A stretch of DNA of 64,000 nucleotides from an uncultured Prochlorococcus sp. (GCA_902520485.1 CABYNZ010000002.1:26879-90878); one strand, 5' to 3'. Shown: positions 13,236-24,175, counted from the stretch's first letter. The notes: a model not told the origin generated them from the letters alone. Numbers and translations are program-made.

Positions 13236-13547
13236 ATGGCAGCTGTTTCACTTACAGTCTCTACAGTAAAACCACTGGGAGATAGAATATTTATTAAAGT
13301 TTCCGCATCTGAGGAAAAAACTGCTGGGGGCATTCTTTTGCCTGATTCAGCTAAAGAAAAACCACAAGTTGGAGAAGTTGCTCAGGTTGGTCCTGGCAAA
13401 CTTAATGACGATGGTTCTCGACAAACTCCAGAAGTGAGTATTGGCGATAAAGTTTTGTACAGCAAATATGCTGGCACAGACATTAAATTGGGGGGAGATG
13501 AATATGTCTTGCTCTCAGAAAAAGATATTTTAGCTGTAGTAAGCTAA
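13236..13547 (+). CDS. groS: GroES co-chaperonin
   Basis: The 103 residues form the lid of the GroEL folding chamber. The mobile-loop segment [19 protein letters not shown] and the conserved PLGDRIFIK strand are present. It is followed after 51 bp by groEL, the standard operon. Confidence 0.97.
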
Positions 13548-13571
13548 AATATTTGTTTCAAAAATTATTAA

Positions 13572-15236
<1,665 letters not shown>

Positions 15237-15270
15237 TTAAACAATAGTTATTAAATTGAATTTGTATTAG

Positions 15271-15297
15271 GGGATCATTTTAATGATCCCTTTTTTT
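15271..15297 (+). terminator. Rho-independent terminator of groESL
   Basis: A 9 bp perfect stem (GGGATCATT / AATGATCCC) with a 2 nt loop is followed by seven T residues. It lies between groEL and the convergent secG. Confidence 0.9.
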
Positions 15298-15306
15298 ATT
15301 CAAATT

Positions 15307-15534
15307 TTATGAAATCCAACCAGCGCTGAGGATAATTGCGAGAGACAAAAATATCACTAAAAAAGTCCAAGTTATTTTGTTTAGAGAGGCTTCCGCACTA
15401 CTTGCACTATTGAACATAGAGCTTCCACTCGCAGCTATTCCGCCCATTCCATCACCTTTAGGACTATGAAGTAAAACTAAGAGAATAAGAAGAACTCCAG
15501 AAACTACCCATATCCAACTAATAATTTGAATCAT
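15307..15534 (-). CDS. secG: SecG, preprotein translocase subunit
   Basis: The 75 residues have two hydrophobic helices separated by the conserved loop LLHSPKGDGMGG. The protein assists SecYE in membrane translocation. It lies 23 bp behind gpmI on the same strand, likely co-transcribed. Confidence 0.93.
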   Translation of the reverse strand: MIQIISWIWVVSGVLLILLVLLHSPKGDGMGGIAASGSSMFNSASSAEASLNKITWTFLVIFLSLAIILSAGWIS

Positions 15535-15557
15535 TCTTTAACAGATTTTTATAAATT

Positions 15558-17180
15558 TTAAACGTGTTGAACGACTTTATTATAACCTTTTAACTCAATT
15601 TCCTGAATAAGTGATTTGCCTGTCATTTCTCTTGGTGTTGGGAGATTTAATAACTGCAATAAAGTGGGAGCAATATCTGCTAAGCCAGCATTCTCTCTTA
15701 AATTAATTTCATTACCCATATTTGGGATTTTTCTTTTCTCACCTTCAATCAAAATTAATGGAACTTTATTTATTGTATGTGCTGTCCATGGTTCTCCTTC
15801 AGGACCTTTCATTACCTCTGCATTACCGTGATCTGCTGTAATAAGAATGCTTCCACCCATTTCTCCAGTAGCATTAACTATTTGTCCTATACATTGATCT
15901 ACTTTTTCTATAGCTTTAATTGTTGCTTCCATGTTGCCTGTATGACCCACCATATCAGGGTTGGCAAAATTGATTACAACAAAAGCATAATTCCCGCTTT
16001 TAATTGCTTTAGAGCAACTAATAGTTAATTCCTCCGCCGACATTTCTGGTTCCATATCATAAGTCGCTACTCTTGGAGATGGAATCAAATGTCTATCCTC
16101 CCCAGGCAAAGGAATTTCAACTCCTCCATTGAAAAAGTATGTTACATGAGGATATTTTTCTGTTTCTGCCGTTCTGTATTGTTTAAGTCCATTTTCTGAA
16201 ACTATTTGGCCTATAAAATTATTGAGAGATTCTGGAGGAAATGCAACTTTAACGGCAAAGTTCGGATCATATTGAGTAAAAGTAACAAAATCTAGATTTG
16301 GTAAATTCTTTCTTTCAAAGTCTGAGAATTCCTTCTCTGAAAGGGATTTGACTATTTGTCTTGCTCTGTCTGGACGAAAGTTAAAGCAAATCAAACTGTC
16401 CCCATCTTTAAGATAGTTTTCAGTGATTCGTATGGGCTCTAGAAATTCATCAGTTATGTTTTTGTCATAACTTTTTTCTATGTAATCCTGAGGAGAAATA
16501 TTTATTTTTTTAATATTTGGATCAGTCAAATTAGCATATGCTTTTTCTGTCCTATCCCATAAAAGATTTCTATCCATTACCCAGTATCTTCCACATATAG
16601 AGGCTATTTCGCCTGTATTAAATTTTTTTATGCATGACTCTATTTGATTTATATATTTAGAGGCACTTTTTGCGGGAGTATCTCTTCCATCAGTAATGAT
16701 ATGAATTGCAACTTTTTTGATGCCATTATCAGATGCCCATTTTATTAAACCTAATAAATGATCAATATGACTATGTACTCCTCCGTCAGAACATAATCCT
16801 GTGATATGCAAAGTAGAGTCATTTTTCTTTAATGAATTAGCCATCTCTTTTAACTCATTAACCAAGCCTAATTGATTATTTTTTACAATATTTGAAATTC
16901 TTACAAGTTCTTGTTGTATTATTCTTCCGGATCCAATGGTAAGGTGCCCTACCTCTGAATTACCCATTTGACCATCGGGGAGGCCTACATCAGATCCACT
17001 AGCGCTTATTAGAGTGTGGGGATAAGCATGCCATAATGAATCCATTATTGGTGTACTAGCACTCTTTATAGCATTATCTGATGGATCTTTTCGGTATCCC
17101 CATCCATCCAGTATTGCAAGTACTACAGGGCTCTGAGGAACACTTAATCTTTTTATATTTTTGCTGCTAATCTTTGACAT
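15558..17180 (-). CDS. gpmI: 2,3-bisphosphoglycerate-independent phosphoglycerate mutase
   Basis: The 540 residues belong to the alkaline phosphatase superfamily. D25 (ILDGWGYR) and the nucleophile S75 (MGNSEVGH) are present, as are the later metal-site motifs TADHGNAE and HTINKVPL. It interconverts 3- and 2-phosphoglycerate using Mn2+. The length is normal. The gap to pyrR is divergent. Confidence 0.97.
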   Translation of the reverse strand: MSKISSKNIKRLSVPQSPVVLAILDGWGYRKDPSDNAIKSASTPIMDSLWHAYPHTLISASGSDVGLPDGQMGNSEVGHLTIGSGRIIQQELVRISNIVKNNQLGLVNELKEMANSLKKNDSTLHITGLCSDGGVHSHIDHLLGLIKWASDNGIKKVAIHIITDGRDTPAKSASKYINQIESCIKKFNTGEIASICGRYWVMDRNLLWDRTEKAYANLTDPNIKKINISPQDYIEKSYDKNITDEFLEPIRITENYLKDGDSLICFNFRPDRARQIVKSLSEKEFSDFERKNLPNLDFVTFTQYDPNFAVKVAFPPESLNNFIGQIVSENGLKQYRTAETEKYPHVTYFFNGGVEIPLPGEDRHLIPSPRVATYDMEPEMSAEELTISCSKAIKSGNYAFVVINFANPDMVGHTGNMEATIKAIEKVDQCIGQIVNATGEMGGSILITADHGNAEVMKGPEGEPWTAHTINKVPLILIEGEKRKIPNMGNEINLRENAGLADIAPTLLQLLNLPTPREMTGKSLIQEIELKGYNKVVQHV

Positions 17181-17317
17181 ATTTAGATCAAATTCATTTT
17201 TAACTGATCCACCCTTAAATCTAGCTTTAAACCCTACTGTTTAACAATCTATATTTAATATAGTTAGCTTTTGCTAATTTATGAAAATATTGAACGATTT
17301 TAATTAACGATTAAATT

Positions 17318-17854
17318 ATGTCCAATAAAACAAACAGGACAGTAATACTTACTGAAGATGAGCTTAGAAAAACTATCTCACGTTTAACTTCAGAAATTAT
17401 TGAAAAAGTAAAAAAACTGGACAATCTCCTTTTGGTTGGTATTCCTACAAGAGGGATTGATCTGACAAAAGTTCTGGAAAAAGAATTATTCTGTAAGACG
17501 GGTTTAAAAATAAGAAAAGGAACAATTGACCCAACTTTTTATAGAGATGATCAAAATAGAGTTGGAACTCGCCTAATAAAAGCAACTGATATTCCAACTC
17601 CCATTGAGAAAAAAGAAATTCTTTTGATAGATGATGTAATTTACACAGGTAGAACAATTAGAGCTGCGATGGATGCCTTGTATTCATGGGGTAGGCCTCA
17701 AAGAGTGATGTTGTTAGTAATGATAGATAGAGGTCATAGAGAATTGCCTATTCAACCTGACTTTTGTGGTAAAAAAGTTCCAACTAGCAAAAGTGAAAGT
17801 ATTAGTTTACGACTAAATAGTGTTGATAATGAAGAAGGAGTTTTTCTTGATTAG
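17318..17854 (+). CDS. pyrR: PyrR bifunctional regulator / uracil phosphoribosyltransferase
   Basis: The 178 residues have the PRPP-binding motif ILLIDDVIYTGRT at 101-113 and the GIPTRG flexible-loop segment at 41-46. In Gram-positive bacteria PyrR attenuates the pyr operon by binding RNA. In cyanobacteria the regulatory role is uncertain, so only the transferase role is inferred with confidence. It converges on the Hsp70-like gene with 7 bp between stops. Confidence 0.93.
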   Translation: MSNKTNRTVILTEDELRKTISRLTSEIIEKVKKLDNLLLVGIPTRGIDLTKVLEKELFCKTGLKIRKGTIDPTFYRDDQNRVGTRLIKATDIPTPIEKKEILLIDDVIYTGRTIRAAMDALYSWGRPQRVMLLVMIDRGHRELPIQPDFCGKKVPTSKSESISLRLNSVDNEEGVFLD

Positions 17855-17861
17855 CTTTCTT

Positions 17862-19430
17862 TCAGAAGATATTTCCTAAATTATGTTCTCCTAGAAATTC
17901 GTCTTTAATATCAAAACATTTAACTAATAAATCTGCTTCTTTAGTAATTTTGAAGAAAAGTTTTAAGTTGTCTTCTCCAATATTAGATTTATTTTCTAGT
18001 TCGATTTTGAGTGGCTTTTTATCCCATTTTTTAACTTCTTCTTCACTTTGAATCTCGGATAATTTTGGTAATCCATTTTCAAAAATCACATCATATTTCA
18101 TATCTTTTCTTGTTTCTCCAATAATTATTTCAAATATTTTCTGATTATTTTTACTTGCTTGAAGAATGAGTTTAAATGGGTTTTCAGTTGGCCATGTTTG
18201 ACCTTTGCAAAAAATAGGATGCCAAAAGTGTTTTTGTTCCCTTTTGTTAAATAATCTTATAGATATTCCTTTGTTTAATATGTCTTTAATTTTTACCCCA
18301 GGGGTCATTGCTAAAGCTCCCAAAGCTATTGATTCAATAGGAGGTGGAGACTTTATTTGAATTTTTGAAATTTTTTTTGTTATCCATTCTTTAATTAATG
18401 GTATTTGAGTTCCTCCACCAACCAAAACAATTGCATTTAAGTCATCAACTGTGCAAAATTTGCCTCTTGCCTGATTTAATAAATCTTTGAGTAAAGAATT
18501 AAGGTGATTTAGAAGATTATTTTCAATGAGTATTTTCTCAAATATTTCTTTACTTAGGTAAAATTCACTTTCTTGATTTTGTTCAGAAAATAATTTTATT
18601 GGATATTTATTTTCATATTTGATTACAGATGTGCTGAGTTTACATTTTATTTCTTCTGCCTTTAAAAGATTAGTAACATTATTATTACCTGGAATAAAAT
18701 AATCAACTATCCATTGATCAATATCTTTCCCACCAATTTTTGAGCCTGTTTTTCCAATTATTTCAGCACACCTTATTTTTTGTTTTGAAATTGAGCTTAC
18801 ATCATTACCTTTAAATTTTAATAGTTCAGCTATTGGACCAGATTTTCCTTCTCCTCCCTCTATTTTGACTATATTCATATCGACTGTACTTCCTCCAATA
18901 TCTAATGTCATAATTTTTGAGCCAAATGGTACATTTATTCCTAAACTTGCCGCAGTAGGCTCATCAACAAGGGCTATTTCATCTACAGATATTTCCTCGC
19001 AAAGGTTAACTAACCATTCTCTGTATCCCTTATATGTATCTATTGGAGCAGTTAAAACAAGTCTTTTGATCTCATACTTGTGCGGAATGTTTGCCCACAA
19101 AATTTGAAAAAATTTTTCGCCACATTCATTAGGGTTTAAGATATATTTTTGGTTAATTTTTTCAATAGAATTTCCGATTAATCTTTTAAAGTTCGAGTGA
19201 AAAAATAAATCAGAATTTGAGTTATCCCTCATCTCTAGAGCACCAATACCAATTTTTGTAATCTTTGAAGGTTCCTCAAACCAAACTGCTGTAGGAATAA
19301 CTCCTGGAGACGATGTAATATTCGGTATTTCAACTAAAACAGAATTTATATCTTTTTGATCTTGAAAAGCAACAACAGTATTAGTGTTTCCTAAATCGAT
19401 AGCAAGTGTTCCAGATAAGCTTTCTTCCAT
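17862..19430 (-). CDS. Hsp70/DnaK-like protein, divergent and short
   Basis: The 522 residues hold an Hsp70-type ATPase domain: phosphate-1 loop LAIDLGNTNTVVAF near residue 9, the VDEPTAASLG connect motif and the phosphate-2 motif TLDIGGSTVDM, and a VGGGTQIPLI adenosine motif. Only about 130 residues follow the ATPase domain, and they lack the helical lid of canonical DnaK. I infer a DnaK-related protein, not the main DnaK. Substrate and partners are unknown. Confidence 0.85.
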   Translation of the reverse strand: MEESLSGTLAIDLGNTNTVVAFQDQKDINSVLVEIPNITSSPGVIPTAVWFEEPSKITKIGIGALEMRDNSNSDLFFHSNFKRLIGNSIEKINQKYILNPNECGEKFFQILWANIPHKYEIKRLVLTAPIDTYKGYREWLVNLCEEISVDEIALVDEPTAASLGINVPFGSKIMTLDIGGSTVDMNIVKIEGGEGKSGPIAELLKFKGNDVSSISKQKIRCAEIIGKTGSKIGGKDIDQWIVDYFIPGNNNVTNLLKAEEIKCKLSTSVIKYENKYPIKLFSEQNQESEFYLSKEIFEKILIENNLLNHLNSLLKDLLNQARGKFCTVDDLNAIVLVGGGTQIPLIKEWITKKISKIQIKSPPPIESIALGALAMTPGVKIKDILNKGISIRLFNKREQKHFWHPIFCKGQTWPTENPFKLILQASKNNQKIFEIIIGETRKDMKYDVIFENGLPKLSEIQSEEEVKKWDKKPLKIELENKSNIGEDNLKLFFKITKEADLLVKCFDIKDEFLGEHNLGNIF

Positions 19431-19528
19431 ATGAAATTATTTAAATCAATTAAGTTCTTTTTGTAATTTATGTTTTGAAATGGTCGAATAAATTGTAAAA
19501 TACATTTTATAGTAAGAAATCTTTTTTA

Positions 19529-19765
19529 ATGAACATATCTAACAATGCAGGAATTGATTCTAATGAGCTTGCAAAGAGAGGTGAGAGCTTGATAAGAAAA
19601 TCAACTAATAGATATTTAACTACAGTGAAAATTGCTTTCAGAGCTAAACAAAGACGTTTTGATGATTTTGATGGCTTATTGGAAGAATCAACTATTAAAC
19701 CCGTTCAAAGGTCAATTATTGAACTAAGTGATGAGCAAGATCAACCAGATTTACTACCAGGCTAA
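19529..19765 (+). CDS. rpoZ: RNA polymerase omega subunit
   Basis: The 78 residues match cyanobacterial RpoZ. The [19 protein letters not shown] helix corresponds to the conserved segment that clamps the beta' subunit, and the acidic tail is typical. The gap to the DUF1818 gene is 2 bp, suggesting one transcript. Confidence 0.85.
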   Translation: MNISNNAGIDSNELAKRGESLIRKSTNRYLTTVKIAFRAKQRRFDDFDGLLEESTIKPVQRSIIELSDEQDQPDLLPG

Positions 19766-19767
19766 TT

Positions 19768-20139
19768 TTGGTAAAACACCAAAAAAGATGGAGATTACTT
19801 AAAGATTTAAAAAAAGGCAAATTTTGCTTTTTGATTGGTGTAGACAATTGGTCAATCGAGTTACAAAAAAGTGAATTCAATTCTCTGTACCTTTTACTCT
19901 TAAGAATTAATGAACAACTATTAGTTATCAAAGATGAACTAATGGATGAAGAATCTATTAGTTTAGAATTAGAACAATTACCTTGGTATATTTACTTAGA
20001 AGGGGAAAAAAATGAATGGAGCTTAAGGTTTGTTTTTGAAAGTCAAGATCAAACTAGATCCTTCGAAATGTATTGGCCGATACCAATAGCACAAAATTTA
20101 TTTTATGAAATAAAAAAAATGTGGGAATCAATGGATTAG
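19768..20139 (+). CDS. DUF1818 family protein
   Basis: The 123 residues match the cyanobacterial DUF1818 family, with conserved pieces ELEQLPWYIYLEGE and EMYWPIP. There is no membrane segment. It starts with TTG 2 bp after the rpoZ stop. No in-frame ATG exists near the conserved N-terminus, so the TTG start is the best choice. The function is unknown. Confidence 0.82.
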   Translation: MVKHQKRWRLLKDLKKGKFCFLIGVDNWSIELQKSEFNSLYLLLLRINEQLLVIKDELMDEESISLELEQLPWYIYLEGEKNEWSLRFVFESQDQTRSFEMYWPIPIAQNLFYEIKKMWESMD

Positions 20140-20154
20140 AAGATAAATAAAATT

Positions 20155-20176
20155 GGAAATTTTAGAAAAAATTTCC
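20155..20176. terminator. Stem-loop behind DUF1818
   Basis: GGAAATTTT and AAAATTTCC form a 9 bp perfect stem with a 4 nt loop, 16 bp after the DUF1818 stop. The run that follows is not T-rich on the plus strand, so termination here would be weak. Confidence 0.4.
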
Positions 20177-20191
20177 CCTTCCCAAAAAAAA

Positions 20192-20255
20192 TTTTTCACA
20201 GCTTTTCCACAGTATTTTTTTAAAAAATATCTGATGATCTAAACCATGTGGAAAA
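20192..20255. promoter_or_regulatory. Cluster of three DnaA-box-like sequences
   Basis: TTTTTCACA at 20192-20200, TTTTCCACA at 20203-20211 and the reverse complement TGTGGAAAA at 20247-20255 all fit the DnaA consensus TTWTNCACA, and two fit the strict form. They lie in an AT-rich 313 bp gap between DUF1818 and DUF2811. This could be a DnaA regulatory or titration site. The replication origin is normally expected next to dnaN, which is not in the window. Confidence 0.45.
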
Positions 20256-20452
20256 CTTCTGATTTTATATAAATCTTTATATTTAAGTAAGATTTAAATT
20301 TACAAAATTGATTTCCATGACTCCCCTATTTATTACTGAATTCTCATTATTCTATAACCTGAGACTGTCTCTTAATAATGCTTGTTGACGATTCAGTAAT
20401 TTTGGAGAAAACTACATCTTGTAGATTTAAATTCAAATAAAGTTTTTCCAAT

Positions 20453-20704
20453 ATGCAAGAGTTAAATTACGACAAAAATCCAAAAGTTTCAAATCATAAA
20501 GATGAAGTTATAAGTTTCAAATGTGAACTTCAAGAAAATCTTCAAAAAGCTATGAAAGAATTCGTTGAGGATCATCCTAACTGGGATCAATACAGAATAC
20601 TACAAGCGGCCATAGCAGGATTTTTGATGCAAAAAGGATTTCAAAATAGGGATTTAACGAGGCTTTATATTGGCAATATGTTTTCAATGAATTTTAAGGA
20701 TTAA
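20453..20704 (+). CDS. DUF2811 family protein
   Basis: The 83 residues match the small cyanobacterial DUF2811 family (helical; conserved FVEDHPNWDQYRILQAAI and GFLMQKGF). There is no membrane segment. It converges on the EVE gene with 7 bp between stops. DnaA-box-like sites lie 200 bp upstream. The function is unknown. Confidence 0.83.
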   Translation: MQELNYDKNPKVSNHKDEVISFKCELQENLQKAMKEFVEDHPNWDQYRILQAAIAGFLMQKGFQNRDLTRLYIGNMFSMNFKD

Positions 20705-20711
20705 AAATTTT

Positions 20712-21206
20712 TTATATTTTTTCTAGTAGTATTTTTGCAATATCATTTCTGACAGGTAATATAGATAACCTATTTCCTTTTTTTACGACTAATAACTCAT
20801 TCTCATTAAATAAAATCTTTAATTCAGGTAAACTTAAAATCTTATCTGATTTAAATTTATATTCTACTTTTACACAATCCCACCTAGGATTATCAGGTTT
20901 CGATTTTGGATCAAAATATTTTGAATCTTGATCAAATTGAGTAGGATCAACAATATTTAGATCTATTACCTCCATAAGTCCAACAATACCTGGGGGCTTA
21001 CAATTCGAATGATAGAAAAAAATTTTATCTCCTTTATTCATTTTTCTCATAAAATTTCGAGCCTGATAATTTCTTATTCCATCCCATAAAGTTACACCGT
21101 CATTTTTTAAAGTATCTATGCTATATGCATCAGGCTCACTTTTCATTAGCCAGTAATTAGGTTCAGTCATATCAATAAGTCTTGGGAAATAGGGGTTGCT
21201 AGTCAT
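20712..21206 (-). CDS. EVE-domain protein (modified-base/RNA-binding fold)
   Basis: The 164 residues are an almost complete EVE (PUA-like) domain: NYWLMKSEPDAYSIDTL, TLWDGIRNYQARNFMR, KGDKIFFYHSN. Family members bind modified nucleic-acid bases. The start is ambiguous. The first 12 residues (from ATGACTAGC) lie on a repeat motif found five more times upstream, and the conserved region begins only at MTEPNYW, so translation may start at about 21170. Confidence 0.85.
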   Translation of the reverse strand: MTSNPYFPRLIDMTEPNYWLMKSEPDAYSIDTLKNDGVTLWDGIRNYQARNFMRKMNKGDKIFFYHSNCKPPGIVGLMEVIDLNIVDPTQFDQDSKYFDPKSKPDNPRWDCVKVEYKFKSDKILSLPELKILFNENELLVVKKGNRLSILPVRNDIAKILLEKI

Positions 21207-21458
21207 TTGCTAGTCACTATGACACTTCGTTAGTTGTCCTATGACTAGCTGAATAGATATCTTTTATAAGAATATCGCATGATTTTAATAAGAAACAGAT
21301 CGCTAGACACTCAAAAATAAAATTTTAAACAGACCCGTTGAACCCTGATAGATGTATTAAATTTTCAAGGATAAAAAGGGTTCATCTTGATACATTTCAA
21401 GTCAAAATGACTAGCAAAATTGTAAAAAGTGACTAGCAAGAAATACTGAAGCTAGTCA
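21198..21458. repeat. Six copies of the 8-mer TGACTAGC (both orientations)
   Basis: GCTAGTCA at 21198-21205 and 21209-21216, TGACTAGC at 21242-21249, 21408-21415 and 21430-21437, and GCTAGTCA at 21451-21458. This stretch of about 300 bp between the EVE gene and the small Cys-rich gene holds no other coding sequence that I can see. Confidence 0.75.
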
Positions 21459-21511
21459 TATCGATAGTTAGAGCTTCAAGTGCATACTTCTATAAAGAGT
21501 ATTCAGCTATT

Positions 21512-21778
21512 TTAAGCCGCTTCTGGAGTAAATATTCTGCTGTTCTCTCTCCAATATCTACATCCCTTAATTAGATGATCGCCTTGAGGGATAAGCTTTT
21601 GATGAAAGGGACAAGTAAGGATGGTGACACAAGAACTTGTCGTGCTGTACCTGAAGTGATTGCAAGTAATACATATCTTCCGTCGTTTTCTTACTAATAT
21701 TTCGTCCTCTAGATAACCCCATTCCTGCCAGTCCTCCATAGTAATATAGTACAAGTGTACTAATATTAATAGCATCAA
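21512..21778 (-). CDS. Small Cys-rich protein, copy 1 of a duplicated pair
   Basis: Up to 88 residues; the shared part with copy 2 probably begins at MEDWQEWGYLEDE (75 residues). Six residues look metal-binding: C-x2-C-x-H, then C, then TCPFH and KGC (ICITCNHFRYS, SSCVTILTCPFHQ, HLIKGCRYW), suggesting a zinc-binding mini-protein. Copy 2 is at 23766-24020. 122 bp (21591-21712) are identical between the copies. The function is not known to me. Confidence 0.75.
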   Translation of the reverse strand: MMLLILVHLYYITMEDWQEWGYLEDEILVRKRRKICITCNHFRYSTTSSCVTILTCPFHQKLIPQGDHLIKGCRYWRENSRIFTPEAA

Positions 21779-21965
21779 AATTAGCTATTGGTCAACAATT
21801 AGTTCTGGAGGGGGCTATGGGGGGATAAGTCCTTATTCGAAGGTATATTTCATTGCCTCAGACATTTTTGTCATTTTTTATAGATTCGAACATTGTATTA
21901 ATATTCATTGCTTTTATTGAAGAAAAAATATTATTAAATTAATATTTTAAAAATATATCAAGAAT

Positions 21966-23327
21966 TTGAATATTTCTAAGCAAAACATAATAATCCTAAG
22001 TTTTTTATTGCTTGGTTTTAATCAAATTTTTGCGGATAAATCTTATTCAGTAGAAATTAATTGTGAGTCGCCTGTTTGGAAGAAAAATGATAGATGTAAA
22101 GGTGAAAATTTATATAAAAGATTAGAGAAAATAGATGAAGAAACTGGTTTAAAAGTTGTAGAAATCGAAAAGGATATTGATTGGAAAAAGAAAAACACTA
22201 AAATACCTTTCTCAAGAATTGTTAAAAGGGTTTCAAAACTCGATGGCAGTTATGAATTAGCAGTTTTTGACAGAGATAAAAAATCAGACTTTAGCACAGG
22301 TTTTACTGAGTCATATGTAACTAAATGGACTGGATCATATTTAAAGGGGGTGTATATGAGTTCAGGTGGATGCGGTTTCTGGACTTGTACTTATACCGCT
22401 CAGGCTTTTTATGATTTCCCCAATAATATAGAAATTTATATAAATGAGAGAAAGTTTAATCTGTTTGGTAATAGTGGACAATTTTCTTTACCACAGTCTT
22501 TCATTAATACTTTAAAAAAAGGGGACGAGAGCACAAAAATAAACCTTAAGGTTAAAAGTAGTGTGGGTAATAAGACTATTCCAATAGGGGAAAAAACGGT
22601 TGCCTCTTTAATAGATTTCTACAGTAAAAGTATTAAAAACTGGAACTTGCCTAAAGTTGCAATACTTCCTCAAAAAGTTTCTAAAACGAAACTTGATACT
22701 GAAGAAATTGCAACATTGACATTACCATCAGTCGTTAAATTAAAAAATGCAAATGGTAGTGGAAGTGGATTTTTTATTAATAAGGAAGGCTTGATTTTAA
22801 CTAATAGACACGTAGTTGTTGGCGGTGATAAAACATTTCAGATTATTTCTAATGATGGGATGAAAGTAGAAGGAGAAGTGGTTTATGTTGATAGGAATTT
22901 AGATTTTGCCTTAGTTCAATCTAAAAATTCAGATAAGGTTAAACCTCTGCCAATGTGTTATCTAAAATATCCAAATCCTGGTCAAAACGTTGTGGCTCTA
23001 GGTTCCCCTTTAGGCTTGGCTGGTACTGTAACAAGAGGAATAGTAAGTGCAATTAGATATCCAACTGGAGAAGTTCTTGGAGATTTCGCACCAAATTATG
23101 TAACTTTAATTCAAACAGATGCTTCAATTAGCCCTGGAAATAGTGGAGGACCTTTAGTTAATAATAAGGGAGAAGTTATTGGAATTAATACTTTCAATGT
23201 ACCTGGAGGAGGATCTGCTCAAAACCTTAACTTCGCTATTTCTATAGTTGATATTTTAAATGAATTAAATATTCAGAAACCTTATGCTCAGCAAAAATTA
23301 AATATTTGTGGAAATTTACCTAATTAG
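21966..23327 (+). CDS. Secreted trypsin-like serine protease (HtrA-like, no PDZ)
   Basis: The 453 residues start with a signal peptide (residues 1-23, cut after IFADK or nearby). A Cys-containing N-terminal module of about 210 residues follows (CGFWTCTYTAQAFYDFP), then a DegP-type protease domain with H282 (TNRHVV), D313 (NLDFALV) and S393 (GNSGGPLV). No PDZ domain follows, and the protein ends 60 residues after the nucleophile. It is probably periplasmic. It starts with TTG. It is flanked by the two copies of the small Cys-rich gene. Confidence 0.88.
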   Translation: MNISKQNIIILSFLLLGFNQIFADKSYSVEINCESPVWKKNDRCKGENLYKRLEKIDEETGLKVVEIEKDIDWKKKNTKIPFSRIVKRVSKLDGSYELAVFDRDKKSDFSTGFTESYVTKWTGSYLKGVYMSSGGCGFWTCTYTAQAFYDFPNNIEIYINERKFNLFGNSGQFSLPQSFINTLKKGDESTKINLKVKSSVGNKTIPIGEKTVASLIDFYSKSIKNWNLPKVAILPQKVSKTKLDTEEIATLTLPSVVKLKNANGSGSGFFINKEGLILTNRHVVVGGDKTFQIISNDGMKVEGEVVYVDRNLDFALVQSKNSDKVKPLPMCYLKYPNPGQNVVALGSPLGLAGTVTRGIVSAIRYPTGEVLGDFAPNYVTLIQTDASISPGNSGGPLVNNKGEVIGINTFNVPGGGSAQNLNFAISIVDILNELNIQKPYAQQKLNICGNLPN

Positions 23328-23342
23328 AATTTAGGTAATTTT
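23316..23342 (+). terminator. Terminator overlapping the protease stop codon
   Basis: TTACCTAA and TTAGGTAA form an 8 bp perfect stem with a 7 nt loop, followed by TTTT. The stem contains the last codons of the protease gene. Confidence 0.6.
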
Positions 23343-23440
23343 CCAAATACATACTTTTTTGATGAGTGTGGGTTGAAGTTTTTCTTTGGGGTTTGTTTTG
23401 AGTGTTATTTGTACCTCCAAGGTTAAAAAGCTTATTGGTA

Positions 23441-23504
23441 CCTTACCAGTACACCAGCTGTAACAATACTAATAGCAATTATTTGCAGCTAAAGTTTGGT
23501 AAGG
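23441..23504. other. Long stem-loop between protease and small genes
   Basis: CCTTACCA (23441-23448) and TGGTAAGG (23497-23504) are perfect inverse repeats. Inside lies a second pair, AGCTG (23456-23460) and CAGCT (23486-23490), at matching spacing. It could be a structured RNA or a DNA-level cruciform. No T-run follows on either side. Confidence 0.4.
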
Positions 23505-23528
23505 CATACATATTTAACTTTTCAGTTT

Positions 23529-23711
23529 TCAGCTTATCCAGGGCTTATTGAGAATGGATTTATTCAAATTAAAGGTCATTTCTTGAGCTCCTTTCATACA
23601 TCCTCCTGATGGGTAGCTGATAACTTTTTTTGATATCGCACCAATAGCAATAGCTAAAATTCCAATACCTAATATAGCTTTTGATCTATTACTTGCAAGA
23701 AGAGATTTCAT
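23529..23711 (-). CDS. Small membrane protein (60 aa), hypothetical
   Basis: The 60 residues have one hydrophobic helix (KAILGIGILAIAIGAISKKV) near the N-terminus and a short polar tail with a single Cys. There is no recognisable family. It lies between the protease gene and the second copy of the duplicated gene, on the same strand as the latter. The ATG start is plausible. Moderate confidence only. Confidence 0.4.
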   Translation of the reverse strand: MKSLLASNRSKAILGIGILAIAIGAISKKVISYPSGGCMKGAQEMTFNLNKSILNKPWIS

Positions 23712-23765
23712 TAGAAGTTTGTAAGTGCCTTTATGATAGAAGCGATTAATTTTGTTCTGTGGATT

Positions 23766-24020
23766 TCAAGCGGCTTCTGGGGCAAAGATCCTACTGTTCT
23801 CTCTCCAGTATCTACATCCCTTAATGAGATGATCACCTTGAGGAATAAGCTTTTGATGAAAGGGACAAGTAAGGATGGTGACACAAGAACTTGTCGTGCT
23901 GTACCTGAAGTGATTGCAAGTAATACATATCTTCCGTCGTTTTCTTACTAATATTTCGTCCTCTAGGTAATCCCATTCCTGCCAGCCCTCCATAGCTATA
24001 TGGTACAAGTGTACTAACAT
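23766..24020 (-). CDS. Small Cys-rich protein, copy 2 of a duplicated pair
   Basis: 84 residues, nearly identical to the 21512-21778 product. All cysteines and histidines of ICITCNHF, TCPFHQ and KGCRYW are kept. The upstream region is also related (GTCAACAA near 21793 and 24045). Differences are concentrated in the two ends, while 23845-23966 is identical to copy 1. This suggests gene conversion or a recent duplication with strong constraint. Confidence 0.75.
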   Translation of the reverse strand: MLVHLYHIAMEGWQEWDYLEDEILVRKRRKICITCNHFRYSTTSSCVTILTCPFHQKLIPQGDHLIKGCRYWRENSRIFAPEAA

Positions 24021-24175
24021 TTATAGCAACTGAAAAGGGTATGAGTCAACAAGTTTTTTATTAGAAAGCAACTAAACTCTTATGCTCTTTTCGAGCTGAT
24101 TTTAAACTTTAGAAACTCCTTAAATTAAATTTAACTTTAGAGATAGATTTTTAAATTAGTTATCACTTTTATGTT

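Noticed and set aside
20140-20452. Chromosomal replication origin
   Set aside because: Three DnaA-box-like sites alone are not enough; dnaN and a skew change are not visible here.
21830-21860. G-rich run (GGAGGGGGCTATGGGGGG, about 21808-21825) as an attachment site or G-quadruplex
   Set aside because: No second copy and no adjacent integrase; only noted as odd in AT-rich DNA.
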